In this document: positions 27,863 through 37,078 of the stretch, piece after piece
Position numbering within the stretch: position 1 is the first letter of the stretch
How the letters are laid out: each line of letters begins with the position of its first letter
Origin: Flavobacterium sp. 140616W15
GTDB lineage: Bacteria; Bacteroidota; Bacteroidia; Flavobacteriales; Flavobacteriaceae
Assembly (NCBI RefSeq): GCF_003668995.1
Contig: NZ_CP033068.1
Coordinates: 3,410,001 to 3,474,000, forward strand
Direction of reading: 5' to 3'
Length of the DNA stretch: 64,000 nt
The notes under the pieces: model-generated
Databases searched by the model: none
The model's input: the letters and a program-made list of their open reading frames with translations, nothing else
What the model was told of the DNA's origin: nothing
Made by a program: the position numbers and the translations under genes

Positions 27863-28387
27863 TTGCGTAAAGATTCTACTGAAAACGAATTCATTATAAA
27901 AAACAAATCAGTTATCGTATACCTCCTGATGGTAGTAACTTTTATTATTTTGTTGTGTTTTACGGATTATTATGTTCTACCAGCCTCAAAAACAACAGAT
28001 GTAATAACACACTATGCAGTGATAACTACAGGAAGAGGATCTAACCCAGAAAAAGTTTCTGTTCACTATTATACGCAGAAGGAATTTACTTTTTCGACTA
28101 TCAGAGATGATATTGAGGAGAATGATATAGAACTTGAGTATTCTTTATTATTTAAATCTGTAACAAAAGTAAAATCAAAAAAGAATGATTATACCGACCT
28201 TCTTTGTAATGATTTAAGTAGTAATGGAATTCAGTTTTATTTTTGTGGAGTATTACTTATTTCTATAGCTATAAGTTTAAAAATACTTCTTTCAAAAAAG
28301 AGCTTTTCTGAAAACACATTTTACAATATAATTTGTTTTAATTCATTTATAATATTCATATGTATTTACATGACTTATCTATATTAA
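27863..28387 (+). CDS. Hypothetical membrane protein
   Basis: The 174-residue frame begins at TTG (MRKDSTENEFIIK). An in-frame stop six codons upstream excludes a longer start, and no early ATG exists before LLMVV. It has one membrane helix near residues 17-35 (VIVYLLMVVTFIILLCF), an extracytoplasmic stretch of about 85 residues rich in charged residues, and two helices at the C-terminus. I recognise no family. Base composition matches its surroundings. It stands alone between the A2M gene and tadA; the gap upstream is 241 bases with no clear promoter. Confidence 0.6.
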   Translation: MRKDSTENEFIIKNKSVIVYLLMVVTFIILLCFTDYYVLPASKTTDVITHYAVITTGRGSNPEKVSVHYYTQKEFTFSTIRDDIEENDIELEYSLLFKSVTKVKSKKNDYTDLLCNDLSSNGIQFYFCGVLLISIAISLKILLSKKSFSENTFYNIICFNSFIIFICIYMTYLY

Positions 28388-28431
28388 ACTAAAACAACTT
28401 TATTTAAACAATCCTTCTCTATAATCTTTAA

Positions 28432-28875
28432 TTATCTTCGTCTTTTAGCAAAGAAACGTTTCATTAAATCCGAAGCTTCATTTGCCATAACACCACGAAC
28501 AACAACAGTTTTAGGATGTAGTTGAGTTCCCATTTTTTCGTAACCACGATGTTCGTCACTTGCTCCGAAAACAATTTTCGAAATCTGACTCCAATATAAA
28601 GCTCCTGCACACATCTGGCAAGGTTCCAGCGTTACGTAAAGTGTACAGTCTTTTAAATATTTTCCGCCTAAAAAATTAGCAGCAGCAGTTATTGCCTGCA
28701 TTTCGGCATGAGCCGTAACATCATTTAGTAATTCGGTTAAATTATGGCTTCTTGCAATGACCTTATTATCAATTACTATAATGGCTCCTACAGGAATTTC
28801 ATCTTTATCAAATGCCATTTCGGCTTCTTGTAAAGCCTTTTTCATAAAATACTCGTCGGTAAAAATATCTATCAT
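28432..28875 (-). CDS. tadA: tRNA-specific adenosine deaminase
   Basis: The 147-residue protein has the cytidine-deaminase-like zinc motif HAEMQAI (HAE) and PCQMCAGAL (PCxxC). The conserved GAIIVIDNKVIARSHN precedes it. It converts A34 to inosine in tRNA-Arg(ACG). I start it at the ATG of MIDIFTDEYF (28875), where homologues start; a longer frame to 28980 adds 35 unrelated residues and would overlap the divergent gene. TATTTTTG at 28880-28887 (minus strand) is a possible -7 element but would lie very close to this start. Confidence 0.93.
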   Translation of the reverse strand: MIDIFTDEYFMKKALQEAEMAFDKDEIPVGAIIVIDNKVIARSHNLTELLNDVTAHAEMQAITAAANFLGGKYLKDCTLYVTLEPCQMCAGALYWSQISKIVFGASDEHRGYEKMGTQLHPKTVVVRGVMANEASDLMKRFFAKRRR

Positions 28876-28938
28876 AAAACAAAAATACATTTTTAAGAAG
28901 TAATTTTTATTACATTTATTTTTTTGATTTTTAAAATT

Positions 28939-29805
28939 ATGCCAACAAAACACAAAATAAGCATTCCTGAGCCTTGCCACGAAAAATGGGATAAAATGAT
29001 TCCTGCTGAAAACGGGCGTTTTTGTCTTAGTTGTTCTAAAACTGTTATTGATTTCACAACAATGCTACCAGAGGAAGTACAGCATTTTTTTATGGCAAAT
29101 CAGAACAAAAGTGTTTGTGGCAGATTCAAGAATTCTCAATTAGAAAACATAATAATTCAAATTCCTGCCAAAGTTTTATACAAGCAGACTCAATATCATA
29201 GAATGTTTTTATTAGCATTATTTATTGCTATGGGTACCACATTGTTTAGTTGCCAAGATAAAAATGGTGACAAGCAAAAAATAAATAAAATAGAAATAGT
29301 TGAAGATTCCTCAACTAAACAAAGTGTTATGGTTGGAGATATTAAAGTTAGTGGTAATGAATCATCCCAAGTTCCACCACCACCACCTCCGCCAAAAGTA
29401 GATCATGTAAAATTTGTAAAACCAACTCCTAAAAGTTCTGGTGAAACTACTAAAGACAAAACACAATCTTCAAATCAAGTTAAAAAAGATAATCCTGTAT
29501 TTACTACAGGAGCGGTAACGCAGACAAATGCAGAATTCCCTGGAGGTATTGACCCATTTTATACCTTTTTTGCTGATGAATTTAAAACGCCCGAAAATAC
29601 AGACACCAAAAATCTCAAAATTAGAATCTCCTTTGCAGTAGAAAAAAACGGAACTTTATCATATCTTGAATCAGTACCCGCTATTGATAAAGCAATAGAG
29701 AACGAAATCATTAGAGTTTTAAGTTTATCACCAAAATGGGAGCCCGGAGAATCTAGTGGAAAAAAAATAAGGATGCAATATTCCTTACCAATTGTATTGG
29801 AATGA
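28939..29805 (+). CDS. Cys-rich N-terminal domain, membrane helix and TonB-like C-terminal domain fusion protein
   Basis: The 288-residue protein begins at the ATG of MPTKHKISIPEPC; an upstream TTG at 28924 is less likely. Residues 10-65 carry four cysteines in CHEKWDKM, FCLSCSKTVIDF and SVCGRF, a likely metal-binding domain recurrent in Flavobacteria. One membrane helix follows (MFLLALFIAMGTTLFSC), then a linker with seven prolines in a row (VPPPPPPPK). Residues 200-288 resemble the TonB C-terminal domain (FPGGIDPFYTFF to MQYSLPIVLE). It could link an inner-membrane signal to TonB-type energy transfer. ExbB/ExbD are not adjacent. Confidence 0.8.
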   Translation: MPTKHKISIPEPCHEKWDKMIPAENGRFCLSCSKTVIDFTTMLPEEVQHFFMANQNKSVCGRFKNSQLENIIIQIPAKVLYKQTQYHRMFLLALFIAMGTTLFSCQDKNGDKQKINKIEIVEDSSTKQSVMVGDIKVSGNESSQVPPPPPPPKVDHVKFVKPTPKSSGETTKDKTQSSNQVKKDNPVFTTGAVTQTNAEFPGGIDPFYTFFADEFKTPENTDTKNLKIRISFAVEKNGTLSYLESVPAIDKAIENEIIRVLSLSPKWEPGESSGKKIRMQYSLPIVLE

Positions 29806-29835
29806 TATCTCGGATAAAATTTAAATTTAAAACCG

Positions 29836-29843
29836 TAAATTTG
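29836..29843 (+). promoter_or_regulatory. Possible -7 element for dxs
   Basis: TAAATTTG lies 14 bases before the dxs ATG. If real, the leader is only a few bases long. No -33 TTG is seen at normal spacing. Confidence 0.35.
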
Positions 29844-29857
29844 CTTTTTACCTTACA

Positions 29858-31639
29858 ATGAAAAGCAATTTACTTTCGAACATATACAATCCCGCCGATT
29901 TACGCTTACTCCCTGAAGCGCAACTTCCTCAAGTTGCTCAGGAATTACGTGATTTTATTATTGATATTGTTTCTGTAAAAGAAGGTCATTTGGGCGCAAG
30001 CCTTGGTGTTACTGAGCTTACTATTGCCTTACATTATGTATTTAACACGCCAGATGATTTATTAGTCTGGGATGTTGGTCATCAAGCTTACGGACATAAA
30101 ATCCTGACCGAAAGAAGAGAGATTTTCCATACCAATCGCCAACTGAACGGAATTTCTGGTTTCCCAAAAAGAGCCGAGAGCAAGTATGATACTTTTGGTG
30201 TAGGCCACTCTTCTACTTCTATTTCAGCAGCATTAGGAATGGCAATTGCATCTAACTTAAAAGGCGATTTCAACAAACATCATATTGCTGTAATTGGCGA
30301 TGCCTCTATTGCATCGGGAATGGCCTTTGAAGGTCTGAATCACGCTGGGGTAACAGATGCTAATTTATTGGTGATCTTAAACGATAATGCCATTGGGATT
30401 GATCCAAGTGTAGGTGCGCTCAAAAAATACCTCACCGCTGTAAAAGAGGGGAAAAATCCGAAGAAGAATAATATGATCAAGTCATTAAACTTTGATTATT
30501 CGGGTCCTGTCGATGGTCATGATATTTTTGCTTTGATCAAAGAATTAAAACGCTTAAAGAATATAAAAGGTCCTAAATTCCTGCATATTGTTACTACCAA
30601 AGGAAAGGGATTACAACAAGCCGAAGAAAATCAGGTTCAATACCATGCTCCTGGAAAATTTGATGCTGCAACTGGAGAAATCATCCCTAAAATCGAAAAT
30701 AATCTTCCCCCAAAATACCAAGACGTATTTGGTTTAACTATTTTGGATCTGGCTCAAAAAAATGAAAAAATTGTTGGTATCACTCCTGCAATGCCTTCTG
30801 GAAGTTCTCTTAAATTTATGATGGATGCTTTTCCTAAACGTGCTTTTGATGTAGGGATTGCCGAACAACATGCTGTAACACTTGCTGCTGGTATGGCTAC
30901 TCAGGGGATGATTGTATATTGCAACATCTACTCTACTTTTCTACAACGTGCATACGACCAAATTATACACGATGTAGCTCTACAGGATTTGCCTGTTATC
31001 TTTTGTCTTGACAGAGCCGGTTTGGTTGGAGAAGATGGCGCAACTCATCATGGCGTTTTTGATATTGCTTATTTGCGTTGCATTCCTAATATGATAATTT
31101 ATGCTCCTTTAAATGAGGTAGCCTTACAAAACATATTATATACTGCACAGCTAGGATTAGATCATCCTATTGCTATTCGATATCCTAGAGGCCGTGGCGT
31201 AATTACTGATTGGCAAAAGAATTATTTTAAGAATTATGCTACAATCGAAATCGGAGCGGCAACCTGCCTTAAAGATGGTAGTAAAACAGCCGTTTTATCT
31301 TCTGGAACAATTGGAAACAATGTAATAACTGCTTTAGAAAATTGTAGTAATTCAAGTACTATTGCTCACTACGATTTCCCGTTTATCAAACCATTAGACA
31401 ACAAATTATTACACGCCATTTTTGAAAAGTTCACAAATATAATTACTATCGAAGATGGGGCTATAACTGGTGGTTTTGGAGCTGCTATTTTAGAGTTTTC
31501 AGCCCTTCATAAGTATACTCCTAAAATAACAACATTAGGTATTCCTGATGCTTTTATTGAACATGGAACTGTTACCGAATTACAACAATTATGCAATATT
31601 GACGTTAAAAGTTTAGAAATTCTTTTTTCTCTTGGTTAA
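29858..31639 (+). CDS. dxs: 1-deoxy-D-xylulose-5-phosphate synthase
   Basis: The 593-residue transketolase-like enzyme has GHLGASLGVTELTIALHYVF at its N-terminus. The thiamine pyrophosphate motif runs from GDASIASG to LNDN, and the pyrimidine domain has DRAGLVGEDGATHHG followed by IRYPRGRG. It condenses pyruvate and glyceraldehyde 3-phosphate in the first step of the MEP isoprenoid pathway. It is slightly shorter than the roughly 620 residues of enterobacterial Dxs, which is usual in Bacteroidetes. The downstream DUF3078 gene starts 39 bases after its stop and may be cotranscribed. Confidence 0.96.
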   Translation: MKSNLLSNIYNPADLRLLPEAQLPQVAQELRDFIIDIVSVKEGHLGASLGVTELTIALHYVFNTPDDLLVWDVGHQAYGHKILTERREIFHTNRQLNGISGFPKRAESKYDTFGVGHSSTSISAALGMAIASNLKGDFNKHHIAVIGDASIASGMAFEGLNHAGVTDANLLVILNDNAIGIDPSVGALKKYLTAVKEGKNPKKNNMIKSLNFDYSGPVDGHDIFALIKELKRLKNIKGPKFLHIVTTKGKGLQQAEENQVQYHAPGKFDAATGEIIPKIENNLPPKYQDVFGLTILDLAQKNEKIVGITPAMPSGSSLKFMMDAFPKRAFDVGIAEQHAVTLAAGMATQGMIVYCNIYSTFLQRAYDQIIHDVALQDLPVIFCLDRAGLVGEDGATHHGVFDIAYLRCIPNMIIYAPLNEVALQNILYTAQLGLDHPIAIRYPRGRGVITDWQKNYFKNYATIEIGAATCLKDGSKTAVLSSGTIGNNVITALENCSNSSTIAHYDFPFIKPLDNKLLHAIFEKFTNIITIEDGAITGGFGAAILEFSALHKYTPKITTLGIPDAFIEHGTVTELQQLCNIDVKSLEILFSLG

Positions 31640-31678
31640 AAATAATTATTTTGCAGACCCAAAACAAAAAATGCCATA

Positions 31679-32674
31679 ATGAAATTATTCCATTTCCCTA
31701 TTTTAATACTTTTTTTATTTTGTTCATCTAAAAATTTCGCTCAGAAATCTTTAATTCAAACTCAATTAAATCCAGTAATCCAAACTCAATTACCAGATGT
31801 ACATTCTAATTGGACTAAGAAAAATAAATTAGGTTTTGATATTACCCAAATTGCTTTTGTTAACTGGAGCGCTGGGGGAACTAGCTCAATTTCGGGGCTA
31901 TTTAAAGGTGAGTTTTCAAGAGTATACACAAAAGACAATCATAAATGGGCAAATGAACTTCTACTAAAATATGGACTAAACAAACAAGATGGTATTGAGT
32001 TACGTAAAACTGATGATGCTTTTCAGTTTAACTCAACTTATGGTTTTAGAAGAGACACACTTTCAAACTGGTATTATTCTGCAAAATTTAATTTAAACTC
32101 ACAGTTTACTAATGGATATTCTTATCCAAATACAGACATTCCTATTTCCAAACTTTTTGCTCCAGCTTATGTATTCTTAGGAGCAGGGGCTGAAAACGCT
32201 AATAAACAAAAAAATCGTGCTTTCTATTTCTCACCAATTACATTAAAAACCACTTTGGTTTTAGATCAAACCTTGGCAAATCAGGGAGCATTTGGTGTTA
32301 GAAAAGCCATTTATATTGATGACCCTCTAGATCCTAACAATAAGATTCTTGTTGAAAATGGCCAAAAAATAAAGGCTGAATTTGGTATTTTATTTACAGC
32401 TTATACAAAAAATGAGATTTTCAAAAATATATTTTTTGAAAATCGTCTTAGTCTTTATACCGATTACCTAAATCGATTCGGAAATGTTGACATCGATTAT
32501 GATACCCGTCTAGATCTTGTTGTAAACCAATATGTAAAAGCCAATGTCGGCATACATTTTGTTTATGATGATGACATCAAATCTAAAAAAGAAATAGACG
32601 GAGTACAAGTTACTCAAGGTCCGAAAGCACAATTAAAACAAGTTCTAGGAGTTGGAGTTGTTTATGCTTTTTAA
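31679..32674 (+). CDS. DUF3078 outer-membrane-type protein
   Basis: The 331-residue protein has a signal peptide ending NFAQK. It contains the DUF3078 region: the segment WTKKNKLGFDITQIAFVNWS, then AGGTSSISGLFKGEF, followed by alternating hydrophobic strands up to a terminal aromatic in VLGVGVVYAF. This suggests an outer-membrane beta-barrel. DUF3078 proteins occur across Bacteroidetes, often close to dxs; their function is unknown. It converges on dgt with 3 bases between the stop codons and no separate terminator. Confidence 0.88.
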   Translation: MKLFHFPILILFLFCSSKNFAQKSLIQTQLNPVIQTQLPDVHSNWTKKNKLGFDITQIAFVNWSAGGTSSISGLFKGEFSRVYTKDNHKWANELLLKYGLNKQDGIELRKTDDAFQFNSTYGFRRDTLSNWYYSAKFNLNSQFTNGYSYPNTDIPISKLFAPAYVFLGAGAENANKQKNRAFYFSPITLKTTLVLDQTLANQGAFGVRKAIYIDDPLDPNNKILVENGQKIKAEFGILFTAYTKNEIFKNIFFENRLSLYTDYLNRFGNVDIDYDTRLDLVVNQYVKANVGIHFVYDDDIKSKKEIDGVQVTQGPKAQLKQVLGVGVVYAF

Positions 32675-32677
32675 CAA

Positions 32678-34024
32678 CTAACTTGTTTTTCTTCCATTTA
32701 TAGTTTCATACAATTCTAAGGCATTTCCATCGGTTAATAATGAAACATAATGGCATATATGAAGTAATCTTTCATACAATCCTTCTTTTTCTAAATGGTG
32801 TTTTTCTGGCAACATCTTTAAAATTAAGGTATCGTAGTTTGATGTTTCTCCGTTGTATTTATTATTAAAAGCCGTTATAAATTTATCTAGAAGTGTCTGG
32901 ATAATCTGATAACCAACTATTTCTTTTTCGATCACTTCACGACTCTGATATATTTTTTGAACACTCAAATTTATAATATCGTTCATCTGTGCTTTATATT
33001 GACTTTTATCCATTAATGCATAAGGAAATTTACCCGCAAGGATGGCATCTTCGTTATCAATAAAAACTTTAACAGCATCATTTATCAAGCTTCCAATTGC
33101 TAGAGCTCGTAAATAACTAATCCTGTCTTCTTTAGTTGTTAGCGTTTTATATTTGGCTACGCCAATATTATCTTTTACAAGTTTAATCAGGTATTCTAAT
33201 GCATAATCCTCTGAAACTAGCCCTAGGTTTATTCCATCTTCAAAATCAATAATAGTATAACAAATATCATCGGCAGCTTCTACTAAATAAGCTAGAGGGT
33301 GTCTTTCGAAACCAATATCATTTCCAGATTTATTAGGTAACATGCCCATATCGACAGCTACTTTATTAAAAAAGTCTTTATCAGTCTGAAAGAAACCATA
33401 TTTTTTATCGGCTATATTTTTGGTCGGTTTTTTAGGCAGGCTTTCTTTTGGATATTTCATAAATGCTCCTAACGTAGCATATGAAATTCTAAGTCCTCCT
33501 TCTATTCCTGGTCTACTTGCTGTTAAAACAGAAAACCCATTAGCATTACCTTCAAAATCTATTAAATCCTGCCATTCTTTATCCGTCAAATGTTCTTTGT
33601 ACTGTTGTCCTTTTCCTATAGAAAAATATTCTCCAATAGCTTTTTCTCCCGAATGTCCAAAAGGTGGATTCCCAATATCATGTGCCAAAGATGCGGCTGC
33701 AACTATAGCACCAAAATCGTTCATGTGGTATCCGTGAACTTCTTTTAGATATGGATATTTTTCGATTATTTTTTTTCCTACCAAACGACCTATAGAACGG
33801 CCTACAACCGAAACTTCTAAACTGTGCGTTAATCTGGTGTGTACAAAATCTGTTTTAGAAAGAGGAATTACTTGCGTTTTATCTTGTAGACTTCTAAATG
33901 CCGATGAAAATATTATTCGGTCGTAATCTACTTCAAATCCCAATCGCGTATCATCTTGTTCTACACGTAATCTTTTGCTAGTATCGCCTTGGCGTTTGAG
34001 TGATAAAAGTTGTTCCCAGTTCAT
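32678..34024 (-). CDS. dgt: Deoxyguanosinetriphosphate triphosphohydrolase (dGTPase-like HD protein)
   Basis: The 448-residue protein has an HD domain. The first histidine lies in HTRLTHSLEV, the HD pair in SLAHDIGNPPFGHSGE (about residue 112), and a later aspartate in VEAADDICYTIIDFEDG. The N-terminal segment RSLQDKTQVIPL is typical of dGTPases. It would hydrolyse dGTP, or other dNTPs, to the nucleoside and triphosphate. TATTTTTG at 34069-34076 on the minus strand is a possible -7 element. The gene stands alone. Confidence 0.93.
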   Translation of the reverse strand: MNWEQLLSLKRQGDTSKRLRVEQDDTRLGFEVDYDRIIFSSAFRSLQDKTQVIPLSKTDFVHTRLTHSLEVSVVGRSIGRLVGKKIIEKYPYLKEVHGYHMNDFGAIVAAASLAHDIGNPPFGHSGEKAIGEYFSIGKGQQYKEHLTDKEWQDLIDFEGNANGFSVLTASRPGIEGGLRISYATLGAFMKYPKESLPKKPTKNIADKKYGFFQTDKDFFNKVAVDMGMLPNKSGNDIGFERHPLAYLVEAADDICYTIIDFEDGINLGLVSEDYALEYLIKLVKDNIGVAKYKTLTTKEDRISYLRALAIGSLINDAVKVFIDNEDAILAGKFPYALMDKSQYKAQMNDIINLSVQKIYQSREVIEKEIVGYQIIQTLLDKFITAFNNKYNGETSNYDTLILKMLPEKHHLEKEGLYERLLHICHYVSLLTDGNALELYETINGRKTS

Positions 34025-34103
34025 TGTGTGTTTTAGATTGAAGATTAACGATTTTAGGTTTTGAAAGGCAAAAATACATTTTTATTTCAGGACTTTGTAA
34101 TGA

Positions 34104-34565
34104 TTAAAACTCTAATGCGGTGCTGTGTTTAATTTCCCCCATCACAAAAATACTGTTCGTATTCCCTATGTTTTCGATAGTAGACAATTTATTCATTACA
34201 AAATCCTGATAACTAGTCATATCCTGAACAAGGATTTTTAGCATAAAATCATAATCTCCTGCAATATTATAACACTCTATAATTTCGGGAAGCGCAACAA
34301 TATCTTTCACAAAATTGCTCCCTACATTTCTTGCATGTTCTTTTAATCGAACATTACAAAAAACAGTCATACCACAATTCATTTTTTTCTTGTCTAACAG
34401 CGCAACATATTTGGTAATATATCCGTCTCGTTCTAATCTTTTTATACGTTCGTAAACAGGCGTAACAGTGAGGAATAATTTGCTTGCCAGGTCTTTTGTA
34501 TTGATATTTGAGTTCTCCTGAAGGTGTCTCAAGATCTCTAAATCGGTTTTATCTAAATTTTCCAT
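34104..34565 (-). CDS. Lrp/AsnC family transcriptional regulator
   Basis: The 153-residue protein has an N-terminal winged helix-turn-helix (LDKTDLEILRHLQENSNINT, then PVYERIKRLERDGYI). A RAM-like effector domain follows at residues 68-145 (VALPEIIECYNIAGDYDFMLKI). The family binds amino acids and forms octamers. The gene is divergent from metE across 157 bases that hold both promoters and a perfect palindrome. It is therefore a good candidate for the regulator of metE, and possibly of itself. The effector is unproven, though methionine or a related amino acid is plausible. Confidence 0.93.
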   Translation of the reverse strand: MENLDKTDLEILRHLQENSNINTKDLASKLFLTVTPVYERIKRLERDGYITKYVALLDKKKMNCGMTVFCNVRLKEHARNVGSNFVKDIVALPEIIECYNIAGDYDFMLKILVQDMTSYQDFVMNKLSTIENIGNTNSIFVMGEIKHSTALEF

Positions 34566-34661
34566 AGTAATTTTTACGGCTAAAGTTCGTTTTAAAAGGA
34601 TTCATCAGTATTATAATCTTTAAATAACAACTTAATAAAGTTTATTTACTTAAATAAAGCC

Positions 34662-34689
34662 CAAATATAAGTTTTAAAAACCAATACAA
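34662..34689 (-). promoter_or_regulatory. Promoter of the Lrp/AsnC gene
   Basis: On the minus strand TTG (34687-34689) is followed after 17 bases by TATATTTG (34662-34669). This gives a leader of roughly 90 bases. It is interleaved with the metE promoter. Confidence 0.6.
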
Positions 34690-34697
34690 TAAATTTG
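34690..34697 (+). promoter_or_regulatory. -7 element of metE
   Basis: TAAATTTG matches TAnnTTTG and lies 25 bases before the metE ATG. The -33 region carries no clear TTG, which suggests a weak or activator-dependent promoter. Confidence 0.55.
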
Positions 34698-34716
34698 TTC
34701 AGTAAAAAATACTGAA
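34698..34716 (+). promoter_or_regulatory. Perfect palindromic operator candidate in front of metE
   Basis: TTCAGTA-AAAAA-TACTGAA is a perfect inverted repeat. It directly follows the -7 box and ends 6 bases before the ATG. Its position fits a repressor site at the transcription start. The adjacent divergent Lrp/AsnC gene is the obvious candidate regulator. A related half-site, CAGTATTA, lies near 34606. Confidence 0.6.
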
Positions 34717-34722
34717 ATAAAA

Positions 34723-37047
34723 ATGAAAACAAATAATTTAGGTTATCCTCGAATTGGTAGCAACAGAGAATTAAAAAAAGCTAGTGAATTATACTGGGCA
34801 GGGCAACTTTCGAATGAAGAACTTTTGGCTGTTGGAAAGAACATCCGCAAAGAAAACTGGCAATTGCAAGCTGAATCTGGCATTGATTTAATCCCGTCAA
34901 ATGATTTCTCATTTTACGATCAGGTTCTGGACTTAACATTGACTTTGGGAGCAATTCCTGAGCGTTATAATGATTTTGCAAAAACAAATACTTCTATCGA
35001 TCTATATTTTGCAATGGCTAGAGGTTCTCAAAAAAATGGGCAAGATGTTGTTGCTATGGAAATGACAAAATGGTTTGACACCAATTATCATTATATTGTT
35101 CCTGAATTCACAAAAAAACAAAAATTTACTTTATTTTCAGAAAAGATAATCAACGAATTTAAAGAAGCAAATGATTTAGGTATTGCTACAAAACCTGTCC
35201 TTATCGGACCAATCTCTTACTTACTTTTAGGAAAAGAAAAGGAAGAAGGTTTTCACCGAATTGACCTTATTGAAGCCTTACTTCCTGTATATTTTGAGAT
35301 TTTCGAAAAATTAGAAACTGAAAACGTAACTTATATTCAATTAGACGAGCCTTTCCTGGCTTTAAACTTAACTGATAAAGAAAGAAATGTTTTCACGAAA
35401 GTATATACAGAAATCAACAACCGTTTCCCTAATATAAAAATTATCCTTGCAAACTATTTTGACTGCTTTGGAGAAAACCTAACTACAGCATTGGCTTTGC
35501 CTGTTGACACCTTGCACTTAGATCTAGTACGCTGTCCGTTACAACTAGATGATATTTTAGAATCAAATTTATTATCTCCAAACGTAAATCTTTCACTTGG
35601 TCTAGTAGATGGAAGAAATATCTGGAAAAATGACTTTAAAAATTCATTGGCAATTATCGAAAAAGCGACTAAAGCTCTTGGCGAAAACAGAATATTAATC
35701 GCTCCATCTTGCTCATTAATTCATAGTCCTTGCGATTTAGAATTAGAAACTAACAATAAAACCCTTACTCCGGAAATTAAACAATGGCTGGCTTTTGCTA
35801 AACAAAAAATACAAGAAGTTGTTTTAGTGAAACAGTTTGCTACGAAAGAAATAGATATCGCAAACTCTATCCAATTTGCAGAAAATACTTTGGCAAACGA
35901 AAACAGAAAAACATCAAAATTAATCCATAACGAATCGGTTAAAAATCGTGTAGCAGACATTGCTCCAGGTGATGATCAGCGAAAAAATACTTTTGCCATT
36001 CGTCGCGAAAAACAAATAGATGCTTTAGATCTTCCTTTGTTCCCAACTACTACGATTGGATCTTTCCCGCAAACTCCTGAAGTGAGAAGTTGGAGAGCTA
36101 AATTCAAAAAAGGCGAATTATCACAACAGCAATACGATGATTTAATAAAGAAAGAAACGGAAGAAACAATTCGTTTTCAAGAAGAAACCGGAATAGATGT
36201 TCTTGTTCATGGTGAATTTGAGCGTAATGATATGGTGGAATATTTTGGAGAACAATTAGCTGGGTTTACTTTTACCAAAAATGGCTGGGTACAGAGTTAT
36301 GGCAGCCGCTGTGTAAAACCTCCTGTAATTTATGGTGATGTTTCCAGACCAAAACCTATGACTGTAAAATGGTCAAAATATGCACAATCACTAACTCCTA
36401 AATGGCTAAAAGGGATGTTAACTGGTCCTGTAACAATTCTGCAATGGTCATTTGTTCGTAATGATCAACCACGTTCTCAAACTTGTACACAAATTGCATT
36501 GGCAATACGAGATGAAGTTGTAGATCTTGAAAATGCGGGAATTAAAATCATCCAAATTGACGAACCTGCTATTCGTGAAGGATTGCCATTACGTAAAGAA
36601 GAATGGGCTACTTATTTGGATTGGGCTGTTAAAGCATTCCGAATTTCAGCTAGTGGTGTTAAAGATGATACTCAAATACACACACATATGTGTTACAGCG
36701 AATTCAATGATATTATCCAAAATATTGCCGATATGGATGCCGATGTAATCACTATCGAATGTTCGCGTTCGCAAATGGAATTACTTGATGCCTTTGCCGA
36801 TTTTAAATATCCTAACGAAATAGGCCCTGGAGTTTATGACATCCACTCTCCCCGCGTTCCTTCTAGCCATGAAATGGTGAAATTGTTAGAAAAAGCATCC
36901 GCAGTTATTCCTGTAAATCAGCTTTGGGTTAATCCTGATTGTGGTTTAAAAACTCGTCATTGGGATGAAACAAAAAAAGCACTGATTGAAATGGTAGCTG
37001 CCGCTCAAGAAATGAGAGCAACTGTTGAAAATGCAGTAAGCCTATAA
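34723..37047 (+). CDS. metE: Cobalamin-independent methionine synthase
   Basis: The 774-residue protein has the duplicated MetE barrel. Its N-terminal half starts NLGYPRIGSNRELKKASELY. The C-terminal half has zinc ligands in THMCYSEF (His about 655, Cys about 657), IECSRSQME (Glu about 678) and NPDCGLKTR (Cys about 740). It transfers methyl from 5-methyltetrahydrofolate triglutamate to homocysteine. The genome also carries a B12-dependent MetH, so metE is probably used when cobalamin is lacking. No riboswitch fits the 157-base upstream region; a palindrome and an Lrp-type regulator do. Confidence 0.97.
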   Translation: MKTNNLGYPRIGSNRELKKASELYWAGQLSNEELLAVGKNIRKENWQLQAESGIDLIPSNDFSFYDQVLDLTLTLGAIPERYNDFAKTNTSIDLYFAMARGSQKNGQDVVAMEMTKWFDTNYHYIVPEFTKKQKFTLFSEKIINEFKEANDLGIATKPVLIGPISYLLLGKEKEEGFHRIDLIEALLPVYFEIFEKLETENVTYIQLDEPFLALNLTDKERNVFTKVYTEINNRFPNIKIILANYFDCFGENLTTALALPVDTLHLDLVRCPLQLDDILESNLLSPNVNLSLGLVDGRNIWKNDFKNSLAIIEKATKALGENRILIAPSCSLIHSPCDLELETNNKTLTPEIKQWLAFAKQKIQEVVLVKQFATKEIDIANSIQFAENTLANENRKTSKLIHNESVKNRVADIAPGDDQRKNTFAIRREKQIDALDLPLFPTTTIGSFPQTPEVRSWRAKFKKGELSQQQYDDLIKKETEETIRFQEETGIDVLVHGEFERNDMVEYFGEQLAGFTFTKNGWVQSYGSRCVKPPVIYGDVSRPKPMTVKWSKYAQSLTPKWLKGMLTGPVTILQWSFVRNDQPRSQTCTQIALAIRDEVVDLENAGIKIIQIDEPAIREGLPLRKEEWATYLDWAVKAFRISASGVKDDTQIHTHMCYSEFNDIIQNIADMDADVITIECSRSQMELLDAFADFKYPNEIGPGVYDIHSPRVPSSHEMVKLLEKASAVIPVNQLWVNPDCGLKTRHWDETKKALIEMVAAAQEMRATVENAVSL

Positions 37048-37078
37048 TTTTTATTTAAATCTATTTTTTGTTATTTGT

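Noticed and set aside
28876..28980. N-terminal extension of tadA by 35 residues
   Set aside because: The added residues do not resemble the deaminase family and would overlap the divergent gene's start; the ATG at 28875 matches the family start.
34566..34722. A cobalamin or SAM riboswitch in front of metE
   Set aside because: The region is only 157 bases and contains none of the conserved S-box or B12-box blocks, while two promoters and a palindrome account for it.
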